NCBI RefSeq assembly: GCF_008764295.1
Contig: NZ_VTQX01000032.1
Coordinates: forward strand, 1-49,331
DNA: 49,331 nt
Reading direction: 5' to 3'
Origin: Bacillus methanolicus
Lineage (GTDB): Bacteria; Bacillota; Bacilli; Bacillales; Cytobacillaceae
In this document: in pieces, positions 7,587 through 15,891 of the stretch
Position numbering within the stretch: the stretch's first letter is position 1
How the letters are laid out: every line of letters starts with the position of its first letter
Position numbers and translations under genes: made by a program
Notes under the pieces: generated by a model
The model's input: only the letters and a program-made list of their open reading frames with translations
Database searches by the model: none
Told to the model about the DNA's origin: nothing

Positions 7587-9233
7587 ATGGTTCGCTTATA
7601 TAATAATTTAGAATTGCCGGAGCAGTGGCCACCGAAATATGAGGAGAAAACGTTAGACAAGCCTTTAGAAGTCCCTTATCTAAAAGCAAAACAAGATATT
7701 GTCAATATTGAGATCGGTAGACAATTATTTGTGGATGACTTTTTGATTGAAGAGAGTAATTTAACGAGGGAATTTCATCAACCTAAAGTATACGAGAAAC
7801 CAATCTTCGAACCGAAAACTCCCTTGGAAATGAATAATGGCTATTATCCTTGTGCATGTCCATTTAACGATGGGATTTTTTACGATGACGAGGATAATAA
7901 GTTTAAAATGTGGTACCATGCCGGTTGGTTTAATGGTGTAGGCTATGCAGAAAGCGAAGATGGTCTGAATTGGAAAAGGTTAAAGGAATTATATCCAGAG
8001 CGAGAATCGGAGAGCGTCCTTCCCCATGAATTTGGAACGATTAGGGATGGGGCGGCAGTCTGGATTGATTATCATGCAACAAATCGCAATGAAAGGTATA
8101 AAATGTTTGTCTTTCTGCGCAAATTTGACTTTGAGATTAAGTATTATCATGAAAAACCAAAGCATGCACACGATGATCCTGATTCCATCCCGCCAGAGGA
8201 AAAAGGAGTGTTGTTCCAATCAGCTAACGGTATTGATTGGGAGGAATGTGGCACAGTAGGACATTGTGGTGATAATACGGGGTTTTATTATAATCCCTTC
8301 ACTAACAAATGGACTTTTAGCTTGAGAACATTCTCTTCTCTAGATCGAAGAATTAGAACTAGAGGGTATTATGAAACCGAGCATTTTATTAAAGGTACGA
8401 AGTGGACCGAAGATGATATTGTCTTTTGGACAAGAACAGATATTTATGATCGACCTGATAAAGACATGGGGTATTATACACAGCTTTATGATGTTAGTGC
8501 AACGCCATATGAAAGCTTGATGCTAGGGGTCTTTAGCATTTTTATGGGGCCACCTAATGATATTAGTGGAAAAAAAGGAACTCCGAAAATTAACGATCTG
8601 AAGTTAGCTTATAGTAGAGATGGCTTTCATTGGCATAGACCTTCATATGAAAATTTCATTTCCTCTTCTCGAAAAGAGGGTACTTGGAATTATGGATATG
8701 CCCATCCTGTAAATGGTTTATGTCTAGTTGTTGGGGATGAAATCTATTTTTATTTTTCCTGTTTTTCAGGAGTATCGCCTAAATTAGGTTCTCACAAATA
8801 TGCAGGAGGGAATTTAGGATTAGCCAAGCTTAGAAGAGATGGATTTGTTTCTTTAAGTGATAAAGGGAATGGAGGCGAACTGCAAACTACAAAACTGAAG
8901 TTTGATGGTAATCATCTATTTGTTAATGTCTCCTCTGAAGCTGGAACCGTTTGTGCAGAAATACTTGATGAACATTCGAATGTTGTAGATGGCTACAGTA
9001 AAGCAAACTGTATTCCAGTAACAGGAGATAGTACAAAGGTTCAAATAAAATGGAAAAACAAGAACCTTGAGGCACTAAGAAATAAAATAATAAAAATTCG
9101 TTTCTATCTAGACAATGCTAGAATTTACTCCTTCTGGATTGCTGAGGATGAAGAGGGTCACAGTAAAGGGTTTATGGCAGCAGGTGGTCCGGGCTTTCAT
9201 GAAGGCCGAGATGTGAGCAAAACAGAGAAATGA
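7587..9233 (+). CDS. Beta-propeller glycosidase-like protein (GH32/GH43-related)
   Basis: 548 residues without a signal peptide, so cytoplasmic. The N-terminal 400 residues show repeated blade-like motifs (FKMWYHAG, GVGYAESEDGLNW, AYSRDGFHWHRP, FYYNPFTNKWTFSLR) typical of five-bladed beta-propeller glycosidases of the beta-fructosidase/GH43 superfamily. VDDFLIE near residue 50 could hold the first catalytic acid. The last 120 residues look like a beta-sandwich. The exact family cannot be named. Its place between the PTS EIIBC and EIIA genes suggests that it hydrolyses the imported sugar phosphate. ATG 7587 has GGGAGGGAG nine bases upstream. Catalytic assignment is inferred; a lyase or transglycosidase is possible. 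Confidence 0.65.
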   Translation: MVRLYNNLELPEQWPPKYEEKTLDKPLEVPYLKAKQDIVNIEIGRQLFVDDFLIEESNLTREFHQPKVYEKPIFEPKTPLEMNNGYYPCACPFNDGIFYDDEDNKFKMWYHAGWFNGVGYAESEDGLNWKRLKELYPERESESVLPHEFGTIRDGAAVWIDYHATNRNERYKMFVFLRKFDFEIKYYHEKPKHAHDDPDSIPPEEKGVLFQSANGIDWEECGTVGHCGDNTGFYYNPFTNKWTFSLRTFSSLDRRIRTRGYYETEHFIKGTKWTEDDIVFWTRTDIYDRPDKDMGYYTQLYDVSATPYESLMLGVFSIFMGPPNDISGKKGTPKINDLKLAYSRDGFHWHRPSYENFISSSRKEGTWNYGYAHPVNGLCLVVGDEIYFYFSCFSGVSPKLGSHKYAGGNLGLAKLRRDGFVSLSDKGNGGELQTTKLKFDGNHLFVNVSSEAGTVCAEILDEHSNVVDGYSKANCIPVTGDSTKVQIKWKNKNLEALRNKIIKIRFYLDNARIYSFWIAEDEEGHSKGFMAAGGPGFHEGRDVSKTEK

Positions 9234-9272
9234 ACTTGAAAAAGAGAGTAGAACGGAAGAAAAGAGGATTAC

Positions 9273-9767
9273 ATGTTTAAACAAATGTTTGGTATGAAAA
9301 AAGTGAAAATACTAGAGGAAATGGTTTATCGACCATTATCAGGCACTTTGTTAAAGCTTGAGGAAGTACCGGACCCAACTTTTTCAAAAAAGATGCTTGG
9401 GGAAGGGGTGGCCATTGAACCGAGTGAAGGCCGCGTATCATCTCCGGTTGATGGAGTAATCATTCATGTGTTTCCAACCAAACATGCAATAGGAATTCGC
9501 TCAGATAGTGGCTTAGAGTTCCTGATTCATATTGGATTGGAGACCGTTAATATGAAGGGCGAAGGATTTGCCGTTTTGGTAAATGAGGGTGAGCGCGTGC
9601 AGGTCGGTGATCCCCTAATTGATTTTTCATTGGAATTAATTAAAAAGAAAGCTTCTAGTTGTATAACACCTATTGTCATAACCAATTCAGAAAAAATTGA
9701 CAGCATAGAACATATATCGGGTTTGAAAAATGGAAAAGAAGTGCTATTTAAGGTCAGAGTAAAATAG
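9273..9767 (+). CDS. PTS EIIA component, glucose family
   Basis: 164 residues with the complete EIIA-Glc fold. Phosphorylated His86 lies in FLIHIGLETV and the supporting His71 in TKHAIGIRS; GEGVAIEPSEG and the GDPLIDF region are also family signatures. It accepts phosphate from HPr and passes it to Cys26 of the EIIBC protein encoded upstream. It is the last gene of the operon: AAAGAGG precedes ATG 9273 and a terminator follows the stop at 9777-9808. Confidence 0.92.
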   Translation: MFKQMFGMKKVKILEEMVYRPLSGTLLKLEEVPDPTFSKKMLGEGVAIEPSEGRVSSPVDGVIIHVFPTKHAIGIRSDSGLEFLIHIGLETVNMKGEGFAVLVNEGERVQVGDPLIDFSLELIKKKASSCITPIVITNSEKIDSIEHISGLKNGKEVLFKVRVK

Positions 9768-9776
9768 TAAAAAAAT

Positions 9777-9808
9777 ACTCCTAACCACTTAATTTAGGAG
9801 TGTTTTTT
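9777..9808 (+). terminator. Intrinsic terminator of the PTS operon
   Basis: ACTCCTAA (9777-9784) pairs with TTAGGAGT (9794-9801), followed by G and TTTTTT (9803-9808). It separates the kinase-EIIBC-glycosidase-EIIA operon from the LacI gene. Confidence 0.85.
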
Positions 9809-9963
9809 CTTATAAATCGTTATCGCTTCATGATTTCGAATGAAACCTCTGGATTAATGATTACAATGTTAAAGCTAGCAGTTTTATATTTTTCGAAAAA
9901 CTGGAATTAAGCTAACATAATAGATACAATTTATGTAGTCATTTATAAAAAGAGGGTAATTTA

Positions 9964-10974
9964 ATGAAAAAAGTAACGATGGTAGATGTAGCAAAAAAAG
10001 CAGGTGTATCTAAAAGTACCGTTTCTCAATTTTTGAACAAGCGCTTTGAATATATGAGTGTAGAAACACGGGAAAAAATTGAAAAGGCGATTGAACAACT
10101 TGGATACAAGCCTAATTATATAGCGAGGAGTCTAAAACAAAAACGTACTTCAATGATTGGAATCATTGTTGCAAATATCGTACATCATTTTTCAACTGAA
10201 GTAAGTAGAGCGATAGAGGATTTTTTTATCGAGCAAGATATTCATGCTATTTTATGTAATGCAGACAACGATCCTAAAAAGGAAAGAAGATACATTGAAA
10301 TGCTACAGGCAAAGCAGGTTGACGGGTTAATTATTTTCCCAACTGAACAAAATATTGATTTGTACAAAGATTTAGTCGAATCGGGCTATCCTGTTATTTT
10401 TATGGATCGAAAAGTCGATGGCATAAATATTCCGGCTGTAAAAGTAAATAATTCTGAGGCAACAGAAGCAATTATTCAGCACTTTGTTGAATATGGACAT
10501 GAAAGAATTTCGATTGTGACTCAACCTTTAACCATATCCACTAGAATTGAACGGGTTAATGGATATAGAAAAGCAATTAAAGAAAATGAGATCGAATTAA
10601 ATGAGGACTTTATTATTCGTGCTGAGACAAAAGAAATTAATGGTCAGCTTAAGTTGCTTTTCTCAAGGAAGAATCCACCGACTGCCTTGATTGCTGGAAA
10701 CGATTTAGTATTTTTAGAAATTCTAGAGTTCGCAAAAGAAAACAAACTAAAGATTGGAACTGACTTTTCTTTAGCTGTTTTTGATAATATTCCGTTCGCA
10801 CACTTAGTGACACCAGCAGTTACAACCATTGCTCAACCTTCATATGAAATGGGTGAAAAAGCAGCTCAAATGCTGTTATCCCTTATAGAAAAGGAAAATT
10901 CAGAGTTGCAGGATGTTGTATATAATTGTCAATTGTTAATTAGAGATTCTTCTAAAATAGTTAGATCAAAATAG
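9964..10974 (+). CDS. LacI-family transcriptional repressor (KdgR-like)
   Basis: 336 residues. The N-terminal helix-turn-helix (MVDVAKKAGVSKSTVSQFLN) and hinge helix (PNYIARSLKQKRT) are intact, followed by a periplasmic-binding-protein-like effector domain (about 60-335) with the usual MIGIIVANI strand and TALIAGNDLV. The recognition helix has STVSQFLN. It resembles regulators of 2-keto-3-deoxygluconate and related sugar operons. It lies between the two operons that carry TAAACCGATTTA-type sites and is their obvious regulator. It has its own 196-bp upstream region, with no copy of the operator seen, so autoregulation is not evident. The inducer is probably a phosphorylated intermediate. Confidence 0.9.
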   Translation: MKKVTMVDVAKKAGVSKSTVSQFLNKRFEYMSVETREKIEKAIEQLGYKPNYIARSLKQKRTSMIGIIVANIVHHFSTEVSRAIEDFFIEQDIHAILCNADNDPKKERRYIEMLQAKQVDGLIIFPTEQNIDLYKDLVESGYPVIFMDRKVDGINIPAVKVNNSEATEAIIQHFVEYGHERISIVTQPLTISTRIERVNGYRKAIKENEIELNEDFIIRAETKEINGQLKLLFSRKNPPTALIAGNDLVFLEILEFAKENKLKIGTDFSLAVFDNIPFAHLVTPAVTTIAQPSYEMGEKAAQMLLSLIEKENSELQDVVYNCQLLIRDSSKIVRSK

Positions 10975-11014
10975 TATGAAAGCTGTCTAATTAATAGATG
11001 TTACATGTTGTTAA

Positions 11015-11026
11015 TAAATCGGTTTG
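11015..11026 (+). promoter_or_regulatory. LacI-type operator before hxlA
   Basis: TAAATCGGTTTG is the reverse complement of the 5105-5116 and 5118-5129 operator with one mismatch (11 of 12). It ends 15 bp before the hxlA start. This places the hxlAB pair in the same regulon as the PTS operon. Confidence 0.7.
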
Positions 11027-11041
11027 GTTAGAGGTGTGAAT

Positions 11042-11668
11042 ATGGATATACAATTGGCACTGGATCGAGTAACAATAGAAGATGCATTAGCATTAGTCAA
11101 AGAAACAGAGGACGATATTGATTTAATAGAAGTAGGTACTTCTTTGATAAAAGAGTACGGGATAGAGAGTGTGCGGAAAATAAAAAGTGCATTTCCGCAC
11201 AAGCGAGTTGTTGCAGATATTAAGACAATAGATAATGCAGAGTACGAATTTACTTTATGTTTTGATGCGGGTGCAGATATAGCTACTGTTATGGGAGTAT
11301 CCCCTATAGAGACGATAAAAAAGTGTCTACAAATAACAAATAAAGAACAAAAGCTGGTTATGATTGATTTACTGAATACTACGGAAAGTAAAAGAAACCA
11401 ATTATTTTCATTAAGTAATCCGAATGTGATTTTCTGTGAGCATCTAAGTAAAGATGAACAAGAAGTATCGGGAAAAAGAAATTCATTTCCTCATTTGGAT
11501 AACGGTAGGTCAATTCGCTATGCTGTTGCGGGAGGGATTACCACAGATTCTGTAGCTCAACTAATTGGCAAAAAACTAGAAATCGTGATTATTGGGTCTG
11601 CCATTACGAACTCCTCTAAACCAGAAATAACGGCAAAAAGATTTAAAGAACTCTTAAAGGGGCTTTGA
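11042..11668 (+). CDS. hxlA: 3-hexulose-6-phosphate synthase-like protein
   Basis: 208 residues, the size of HxlA and of 3-keto-L-gulonate-6-phosphate decarboxylase in the OMP-decarboxylase superfamily. The core motif D59-x-K61-T-x-D64 (VADIKTID) is intact and the GxA strand IIGSAIT near the C-terminus forms the phosphate site. Differences are notable: the family's conserved DAG after the motif reads DNAEYE, and the active-site segment reads CEHLSKDEQ, unlike HPS (HAGLDEQ) or KGPDC (HRSRDAQ) as I recall those families. ATG 11042 is preceded by AGAGGTG. It forms an operon with hxlB. HPS condenses formaldehyde with ribulose 5-phosphate or runs in reverse; in this sugar locus a role on a hexulose 6-phosphate is more likely than formaldehyde detoxification. 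Confidence 0.78.
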   Translation: MDIQLALDRVTIEDALALVKETEDDIDLIEVGTSLIKEYGIESVRKIKSAFPHKRVVADIKTIDNAEYEFTLCFDAGADIATVMGVSPIETIKKCLQITNKEQKLVMIDLLNTTESKRNQLFSLSNPNVIFCEHLSKDEQEVSGKRNSFPHLDNGRSIRYAVAGGITTDSVAQLIGKKLEIVIIGSAITNSSKPEITAKRFKELLKGL

Positions 11669-11672
11669 TAGA

Positions 11673-12221
11673 ATGAAAGCGATCCAATTAATATTAGACG
11701 AAATACAAGATGTTATGATGAACGTAAATGAACATTCCTTAGAAAAGCTTGCAGTTTTTTTGGCAAATGGTAAAAGGATCTTTGTCGTAGGTGAAGGAAG
11801 ATCTGGTTTGATGGCTAAATCATTTGCGATGAGATTAATGCACTTAGGAGCAACCACCTTTGTGGTTGGAGAAACAACGACACCATCGATTGAAGCGGAG
11901 GATATGTTAGTCGCTGTTTCAGGTTCAGGGAAAACAAAAAGTGTTGTGTGGACCGCTGAAAAAGCAAATTCGTTAGGGTGTGAAGTGGTAGCTATTACAA
12001 CTGCTCCCAATTCCGAGCTTGCATTACATGCCTCATTTGTAGTGAACGTCCCGGCTTCGACAAAGTATCGTACAAGTGATGATGTAGAATCAATTCAGCC
12101 ACTAGGTTCGCTATTTGATCAAAGTGTCCATATTATATTGGATGCAGTTTGCTACCTATATTCAAAGATAACCCAAGCTGACGAAGATGAGACATTTAGA
12201 CGGCATAGTAATTTAGAATAG
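11673..12221 (+). CDS. hxlB: 6-phospho-3-hexuloisomerase
   Basis: 182 residues, a single SIS domain. GEGRSGLMAKSFAMRLMHLG and VAVSGSGKTKS form the phosphosugar site, and SIQPLGSLFDQS is the conserved 6-phospho-3-hexuloisomerase motif. The enzyme interconverts D-arabino-3-hexulose 6-phosphate and fructose 6-phosphate. It starts four bases after the hxlA stop with AAAGGGG upstream, so the two are co-translated. No second formaldehyde gene or HxlR regulator is nearby, and control is apparently by the LacI regulator instead. That suggests it feeds a sugar breakdown product into glycolysis. Confidence 0.9.
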   Translation: MKAIQLILDEIQDVMMNVNEHSLEKLAVFLANGKRIFVVGEGRSGLMAKSFAMRLMHLGATTFVVGETTTPSIEAEDMLVAVSGSGKTKSVVWTAEKANSLGCEVVAITTAPNSELALHASFVVNVPASTKYRTSDDVESIQPLGSLFDQSVHIILDAVCYLYSKITQADEDETFRRHSNLE

Positions 12222-12564
12222 AATATAATCGAGTTTGAGAGTCTTTAAAATACAATCTGATAAAGTACATCTTTCTCGACTGTTCACATAAATGTATACT
12301 ACCATGAAGATAGACGTCGTGAGTTTAAAGATTATGCGCATGCAGAATAGGTATCATCTTTGTAAAGGATGTTAAGATGGAGAATAATGAAAGGTAAAAA
12401 AGCTTGCATGCATTAGCAGGCTTTTTTACGTTGTTGCCATTTAGACGGAATAAGGAAAAATGGATTATATCTCTAAAAAGTATTATATTTAACAAGAAAT
12501 ATATGATGGAGTCAAAGAATGCAAGCATGGAAAGCAGCGTTTTGGAACTGAAGGAGGTTCAATA
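12222..12564. other. Intergenic region with terminator and short upstream frame
   Basis: Besides the hairpin at 12396-12427 it holds a 20-codon frame (ATG 12503, stop TAA 12563-12565) whose stop overlaps the ATG of the DUF1456 gene (TAATG). That frame has no ribosome binding site and may be fortuitous. Confidence 0.5.
12396..12427. terminator. Bidirectional-type terminator downstream of hxlB
   Basis: AAAAAAGCTTGC (12396-12407) pairs with GCAGGCTTTTTT (12416-12427) with one G-U pair. The A run and T run make it competent in either direction. Confidence 0.75.
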
Positions 12565-13062
12565 ATGGATAATAACGATATATTAATTCGTTTGAGATTT
12601 GCGATGGACTTAAAGAATAGAGAAATGGCAGAAATTTTTAAACTGGGTGGAATGAGTGTAACCGTCCCAGAAGTCGTCAAGATTTTAACGAGAACAGATG
12701 ATTTTGCAGAAGAAAGTGAAGAGCATATTGTATGTGATAACCATATGTTGGATTCGTTTCTCAATGGCTTCATTATTTATAAGAGAGGAAAACAAGAACC
12801 AAAACCAGGTCAGCCAGCAAAAGAAGAGCCTTCAATGAGCAAGCATACAAATATGAATAATCTTTTATTAAAGAAAGTGAAAATTGCTTTAGCATTAACG
12901 ACCGAGGAGATGCTGGATATTTTCGACGAAGGTGGAATTAAGGTGACGAAAGGTGAACTTGGCGCTTTATTGAGAAAAGAAGGGCATAAAAATTATAAGC
13001 AGTGTGGAGACAATTTTGCGAGGAAATTTTTAAGAGGGTTGACTGTTCGATATAGGGGATAA
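12565..13062 (+). CDS. DUF1456 protein, YehS family
   Basis: 165 residues made of two repeats of about 68 residues joined by a P/K-rich linker (about 74-95). The first repeat begins NNDILIRLRFAMDLKNREM and the second NNLLLKKVKIALALTTEEM, each followed by an FxxGG and an LTR or LRKEGH segment. This duplicated helical architecture is that of DUF1456 (YehS of E. coli). Function unknown. AAGGAGG precedes ATG 12565. The metalloprotease gene follows six bases after the stop, so the two are probably one operon. Confidence 0.88.
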   Translation: MDNNDILIRLRFAMDLKNREMAEIFKLGGMSVTVPEVVKILTRTDDFAEESEEHIVCDNHMLDSFLNGFIIYKRGKQEPKPGQPAKEEPSMSKHTNMNNLLLKKVKIALALTTEEMLDIFDEGGIKVTKGELGALLRKEGHKNYKQCGDNFARKFLRGLTVRYRG

Positions 13063-13067
13063 GTTTG

Positions 13068-13766
13068 ATGATATATACGCACTTAGCTGAATCGATTTAT
13101 ATTGAGATTAAATACAAGAATCGTACATCGATCGCCATCAAAATGGATGGTTATGGAGTGGTGGAAGTCCATGCACCAAAGGGGACATCTGATGAGAAAG
13201 TGCGTCAGGTAATAGAGGAGCAGTGGGACGCGATTCAGGGAAAACGAAGGGAGATGGAGTCCCGGCTTCGGGGACCGGAAGAAAAAATTTATGAGTATGG
13301 AGAAAATTTTCTTTATCTAGGCAATTCCCATCCGATTCAAATCTTTGAAGATATGCACGAACGGGTCGAGTTTATGGAGGAGAAACTGCATATTTACGTG
13401 GGGCATTGTGATGGGGAGAAAATTAAGCAAGCTCTAAAGCGCTTTTACTACCAACAATGCAAGGCTTTAGTAGAAAAAAGTATAGCCGTTTATCAAAGTA
13501 ACTTCCAAATGAAGCCACGTTCTATTCAAATCACGGATAGTAAAACAACTTGGGGAACGTGCGATTCCAATCGTAAGCTCACCTTTAATTGGAGGTTGGC
13601 CATGGCGCCGCGAGAGGTAATCGACTATGTGGTTGTCCACGAGATGTGCCACATGGTTCACCTTAACCATGACCGCTCCTTTTGGCGCCTTGTTGGGAAA
13701 ATTATGCCTGACTATAAGAAAAAAGAAAATTGGTTGTACTTATCAAGTTGGAGGATGACGGTTTAA
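13068..13766 (+). CDS. YgjP-type (DUF45) zinc metallopeptidase
   Basis: About 232 residues. The zinc site HEMCHMVHLNHD (HExxH with a third His a few residues on) lies near residue 190 and is preceded by TWGTCDSNRKLTFNW, both characteristic of the YgjP/M48-like DUF45 family related to SprT. The N-terminal half is beta-rich. No signal or membrane segment, so cytoplasmic. These proteins are predicted metalloproteases, often near restriction genes in other genomes, but no restriction gene is present here. ATG 13068 is taken over TTG 13065 because of spacing to AGGGG. It follows the DUF1456 gene closely. Confidence 0.88.
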   Translation: MIYTHLAESIYIEIKYKNRTSIAIKMDGYGVVEVHAPKGTSDEKVRQVIEEQWDAIQGKRREMESRLRGPEEKIYEYGENFLYLGNSHPIQIFEDMHERVEFMEEKLHIYVGHCDGEKIKQALKRFYYQQCKALVEKSIAVYQSNFQMKPRSIQITDSKTTWGTCDSNRKLTFNWRLAMAPREVIDYVVVHEMCHMVHLNHDRSFWRLVGKIMPDYKKKENWLYLSSWRMTV

Positions 13767-13823
13767 TCTTAAAGTTCACCTTTGTTTTCGGAATGAACAG
13801 GAGAGCATGCTCGGTGTTTTAAA

Positions 13824-13856
13824 TCCCGCCCCAAAAGTACAGCTTTTGGGGCGGGA
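13824..13856. terminator. GC-rich hairpin between convergent genes
   Basis: A perfect 14-bp stem (13824-13837 with 13843-13856), 5-base loop. T-rich sequence follows on the minus strand only moderately (TTTAAAAC). It likely ends transcripts from both the metalloprotease and SDR genes. Confidence 0.7.
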
Positions 13857-13861
13857 GCATG

Positions 13862-14803
13862 TTAGTTATCTTTTGAATGGCGTTCTCCAACTTGAAAATC
13901 ATCAGAGTGCTCAAACATATATTTAACTGTCATTGGTTGTTGACCTGTAAGCTTTACAAAGTCATCGGTAAATTGATCCATTTTCCCTAGACGGATGGCT
14001 TGTGCGAAAGTAACCATACCTTCAGAAGAGAACGGGGCTTCTGAGTCTTCTTTAAAGATACCGTCAGTTGTTCTCGGCACGCCCATCGCATCAAAAATAA
14101 GATAGTTTTCTTCATCAGTAATTTCTTGATAACTGATATTGTGGCCAGTAACTTCATTACCGACGGCAACAAACTCACTAATGGTTAATAATTCAGGTCC
14201 GTTAATATTTAAAATCGCCTCATGATAATCGTGAGTGGCAAGGGCATGGGCAACTGCTTTTGCGCAGTCCGTTCGAGAAATATAAGCCATCTTTCCATCG
14301 CCTTGGCTGTTTTTTAATACTCCATCTGTCTTGACGTAGGTGAAGTAGTTTGTAATCATTGCTTCTGCATATTGAGAATTACGAAGAAAAATGTAATCTA
14401 AGCCGACGCTTTTAATATAGTTTTCTGTATAGGCATGGTCAATTTTTTCAACACTTGGATTGGTTTCATCTGTCGCGTTTACTAATGATGTATAAATAAT
14501 TTGCTTGACACCTGCCGCTTTGGCAGCATCGACGACATTCTTATGCGCTTTTTGCCGTTTTATCCCTACAAATGGCATAGAGATTAAAGCAATCTTATCA
14601 GCGCCAGCAAATGCTTCAGCGAGACCGTCAAGTTTATTAAAATTGGTTACATGTGTATCAATGCCTTGTTCTTCATATTGCTTTAATGATGACGGGTCAT
14701 AACCACAAAAGATTACTTGATCCTTATTTACTAAGTCTAATAAATAGGCTGCGGCCTGCTTACCGAGATTTCCATCGACTCCAGTTAATAAAAGTTTACC
14801 CAT
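13862..14803 (-). CDS. NmrA-like atypical SDR (quinone reductase type)
   Basis: 313 residues. The N-terminal dinucleotide motif LTGVDGNLGKQAAAYL is of the atypical SDR type GxxGxxG, followed by IIYTSLVNA and DYIFLRNSQYAE, which resemble the NmrA/QOR2 (YtfG) group of NAD(P)H-dependent quinone reductases and redox sensors. No Tyr-x-x-x-Lys catalytic pair of classical SDRs is obvious. ATG at 14803 has AAGGAG ten bases upstream; a GTG at 14812 is too close to that site. The LysR gene lies upstream on the same strand and could regulate it. Cytoplasmic; substrate unknown. Confidence 0.8.
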   Translation of the reverse strand: MGKLLLTGVDGNLGKQAAAYLLDLVNKDQVIFCGYDPSSLKQYEEQGIDTHVTNFNKLDGLAEAFAGADKIALISMPFVGIKRQKAHKNVVDAAKAAGVKQIIYTSLVNATDETNPSVEKIDHAYTENYIKSVGLDYIFLRNSQYAEAMITNYFTYVKTDGVLKNSQGDGKMAYISRTDCAKAVAHALATHDYHEAILNINGPELLTISEFVAVGNEVTGHNISYQEITDEENYLIFDAMGVPRTTDGIFKEDSEAPFSSEGMVTFAQAIRLGKMDQFTDDFVKLTGQQPMTVKYMFEHSDDFQVGERHSKDN

Positions 14804-14888
14804 CTTCCACACACTCCTTTTTTAAATCTCCTTACAATTATATAGTATGTGAAATACTGAGCAAAATCTAATAGAAAAAGCGCATTCC

Positions 14889-15782
14889 CTATTGGGAAAA
14901 CGAATCATACATTTGCTGGAGAAAAGGTTGCAAGGCCGGATTGCGATTATCCTTTAAATAGCCTATTTCGATTTTAAATGTATGGTGAGAATCCTCTATT
15001 GGGATTAATCGAACTTCTTCAGTGGTATACGGTAGTTGATAATTATCTGGAAAGAAGCCAATTAAATTTTCGGTTATAATATGGAAAAGCTCTGTTTCGA
15101 CATCATCAACCGTTCGTATAATATGGGGTTCATACCCATCCTGTAATGCATGTTGAATCATTAAATGATAGGAATCTCCAATTGCCGCTGGACTTAACAT
15201 CACGAGTGGATAATGATAGAGTTCCTTTTTTGAGATGGATGTGTACTTGAACAGGGGGTGTTGATGACTTAAAACGGCACAATACTGACCTTGATAGATT
15301 GGATAGGTTTGTATATCACTCTTCCCTTTAAAAGCGGAGTCAAAAGCGATAGCGATGTCAAAGGTCCCCTTTTTCAAAAAATCGGAAATATCCTTCAACA
15401 GCACTTTATTTAATTCCAGTTCAATATTTGGGTGATTTTCTTTAAAAGAAGGAATAAATTTTAATAAACTTTCCATGTCGGTGATAGCTGAATATTCAAT
15501 GGTTAGCATATGTTTTTTTTCTTTTTGATAATAAGCCATCTTCGTTTTCATATGATTAAACTGCTTCCAAATAGTAACGGCTTCACTGTAAAACAATCGA
15601 CCAGCTTCTGTCGGTTCTATCGGAATCTGTTTTCGATCAATTAGTTGCATGGCGAATTCTTTTTCAAGTGATGCAATTTGTTGGCTAATTGTTGTTTGCG
15701 AGACAAAATTCTTCTTTGCGGTTTCAGTAAAATTTTTGCATTCAACTAGATCGATGAAGTATTTTATCTTTTCAATATTCAT
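14889..15782 (-). CDS. LysR-family transcriptional regulator
   Basis: 297 residues. The N-terminal winged helix-turn-helix is typical (NIEKIKYFIDLVECKNFTET, then SQTTISQQIASLEKEF), followed by an effector-binding domain of two alpha/beta lobes (about 90-295). ATG at 15782 follows AGGGAGG by six bases, which decides against upstream in-frame codons. LysR proteins commonly regulate neighbouring genes; the SDR gene 85 bp downstream on the same strand is the best candidate target. Its inducer is not deducible. Confidence 0.9.
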   Translation of the reverse strand: MNIEKIKYFIDLVECKNFTETAKKNFVSQTTISQQIASLEKEFAMQLIDRKQIPIEPTEAGRLFYSEAVTIWKQFNHMKTKMAYYQKEKKHMLTIEYSAITDMESLLKFIPSFKENHPNIELELNKVLLKDISDFLKKGTFDIAIAFDSAFKGKSDIQTYPIYQGQYCAVLSHQHPLFKYTSISKKELYHYPLVMLSPAAIGDSYHLMIQHALQDGYEPHIIRTVDDVETELFHIITENLIGFFPDNYQLPYTTEEVRLIPIEDSHHTFKIEIGYLKDNRNPALQPFLQQMYDSFSQ

Positions 15783-15852
15783 CAAGAACCTCCCTTTCAT
15801 CCAGTCCTTATTTAGCCACGTAATAGTTTGCCCTCTCAGTCAAGTGCGGAAT

Positions 15853-15885
15853 AAAAAAGGCATTTGGAAACGATTCCGAAATGCC
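15853..15885 (-). terminator. Terminator of the 5'-nucleotidase gene
   Basis: On the minus strand a hairpin spanning 15885-15859 (arms GGCATTT and AATGCC plus inner GGAA/TTCC) is followed by TTTTTT (15858-15853). Confidence 0.75.
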
Positions 15886-15891
15886 ATTATT

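Noticed and set aside
11042..12221. hxlAB as a formaldehyde detoxification pair
   Set aside because: No HxlR-type regulator or formaldehyde gene nearby, and the LacI operator ties it to the sugar operon; a formaldehyde role is not excluded but is not the best reading.
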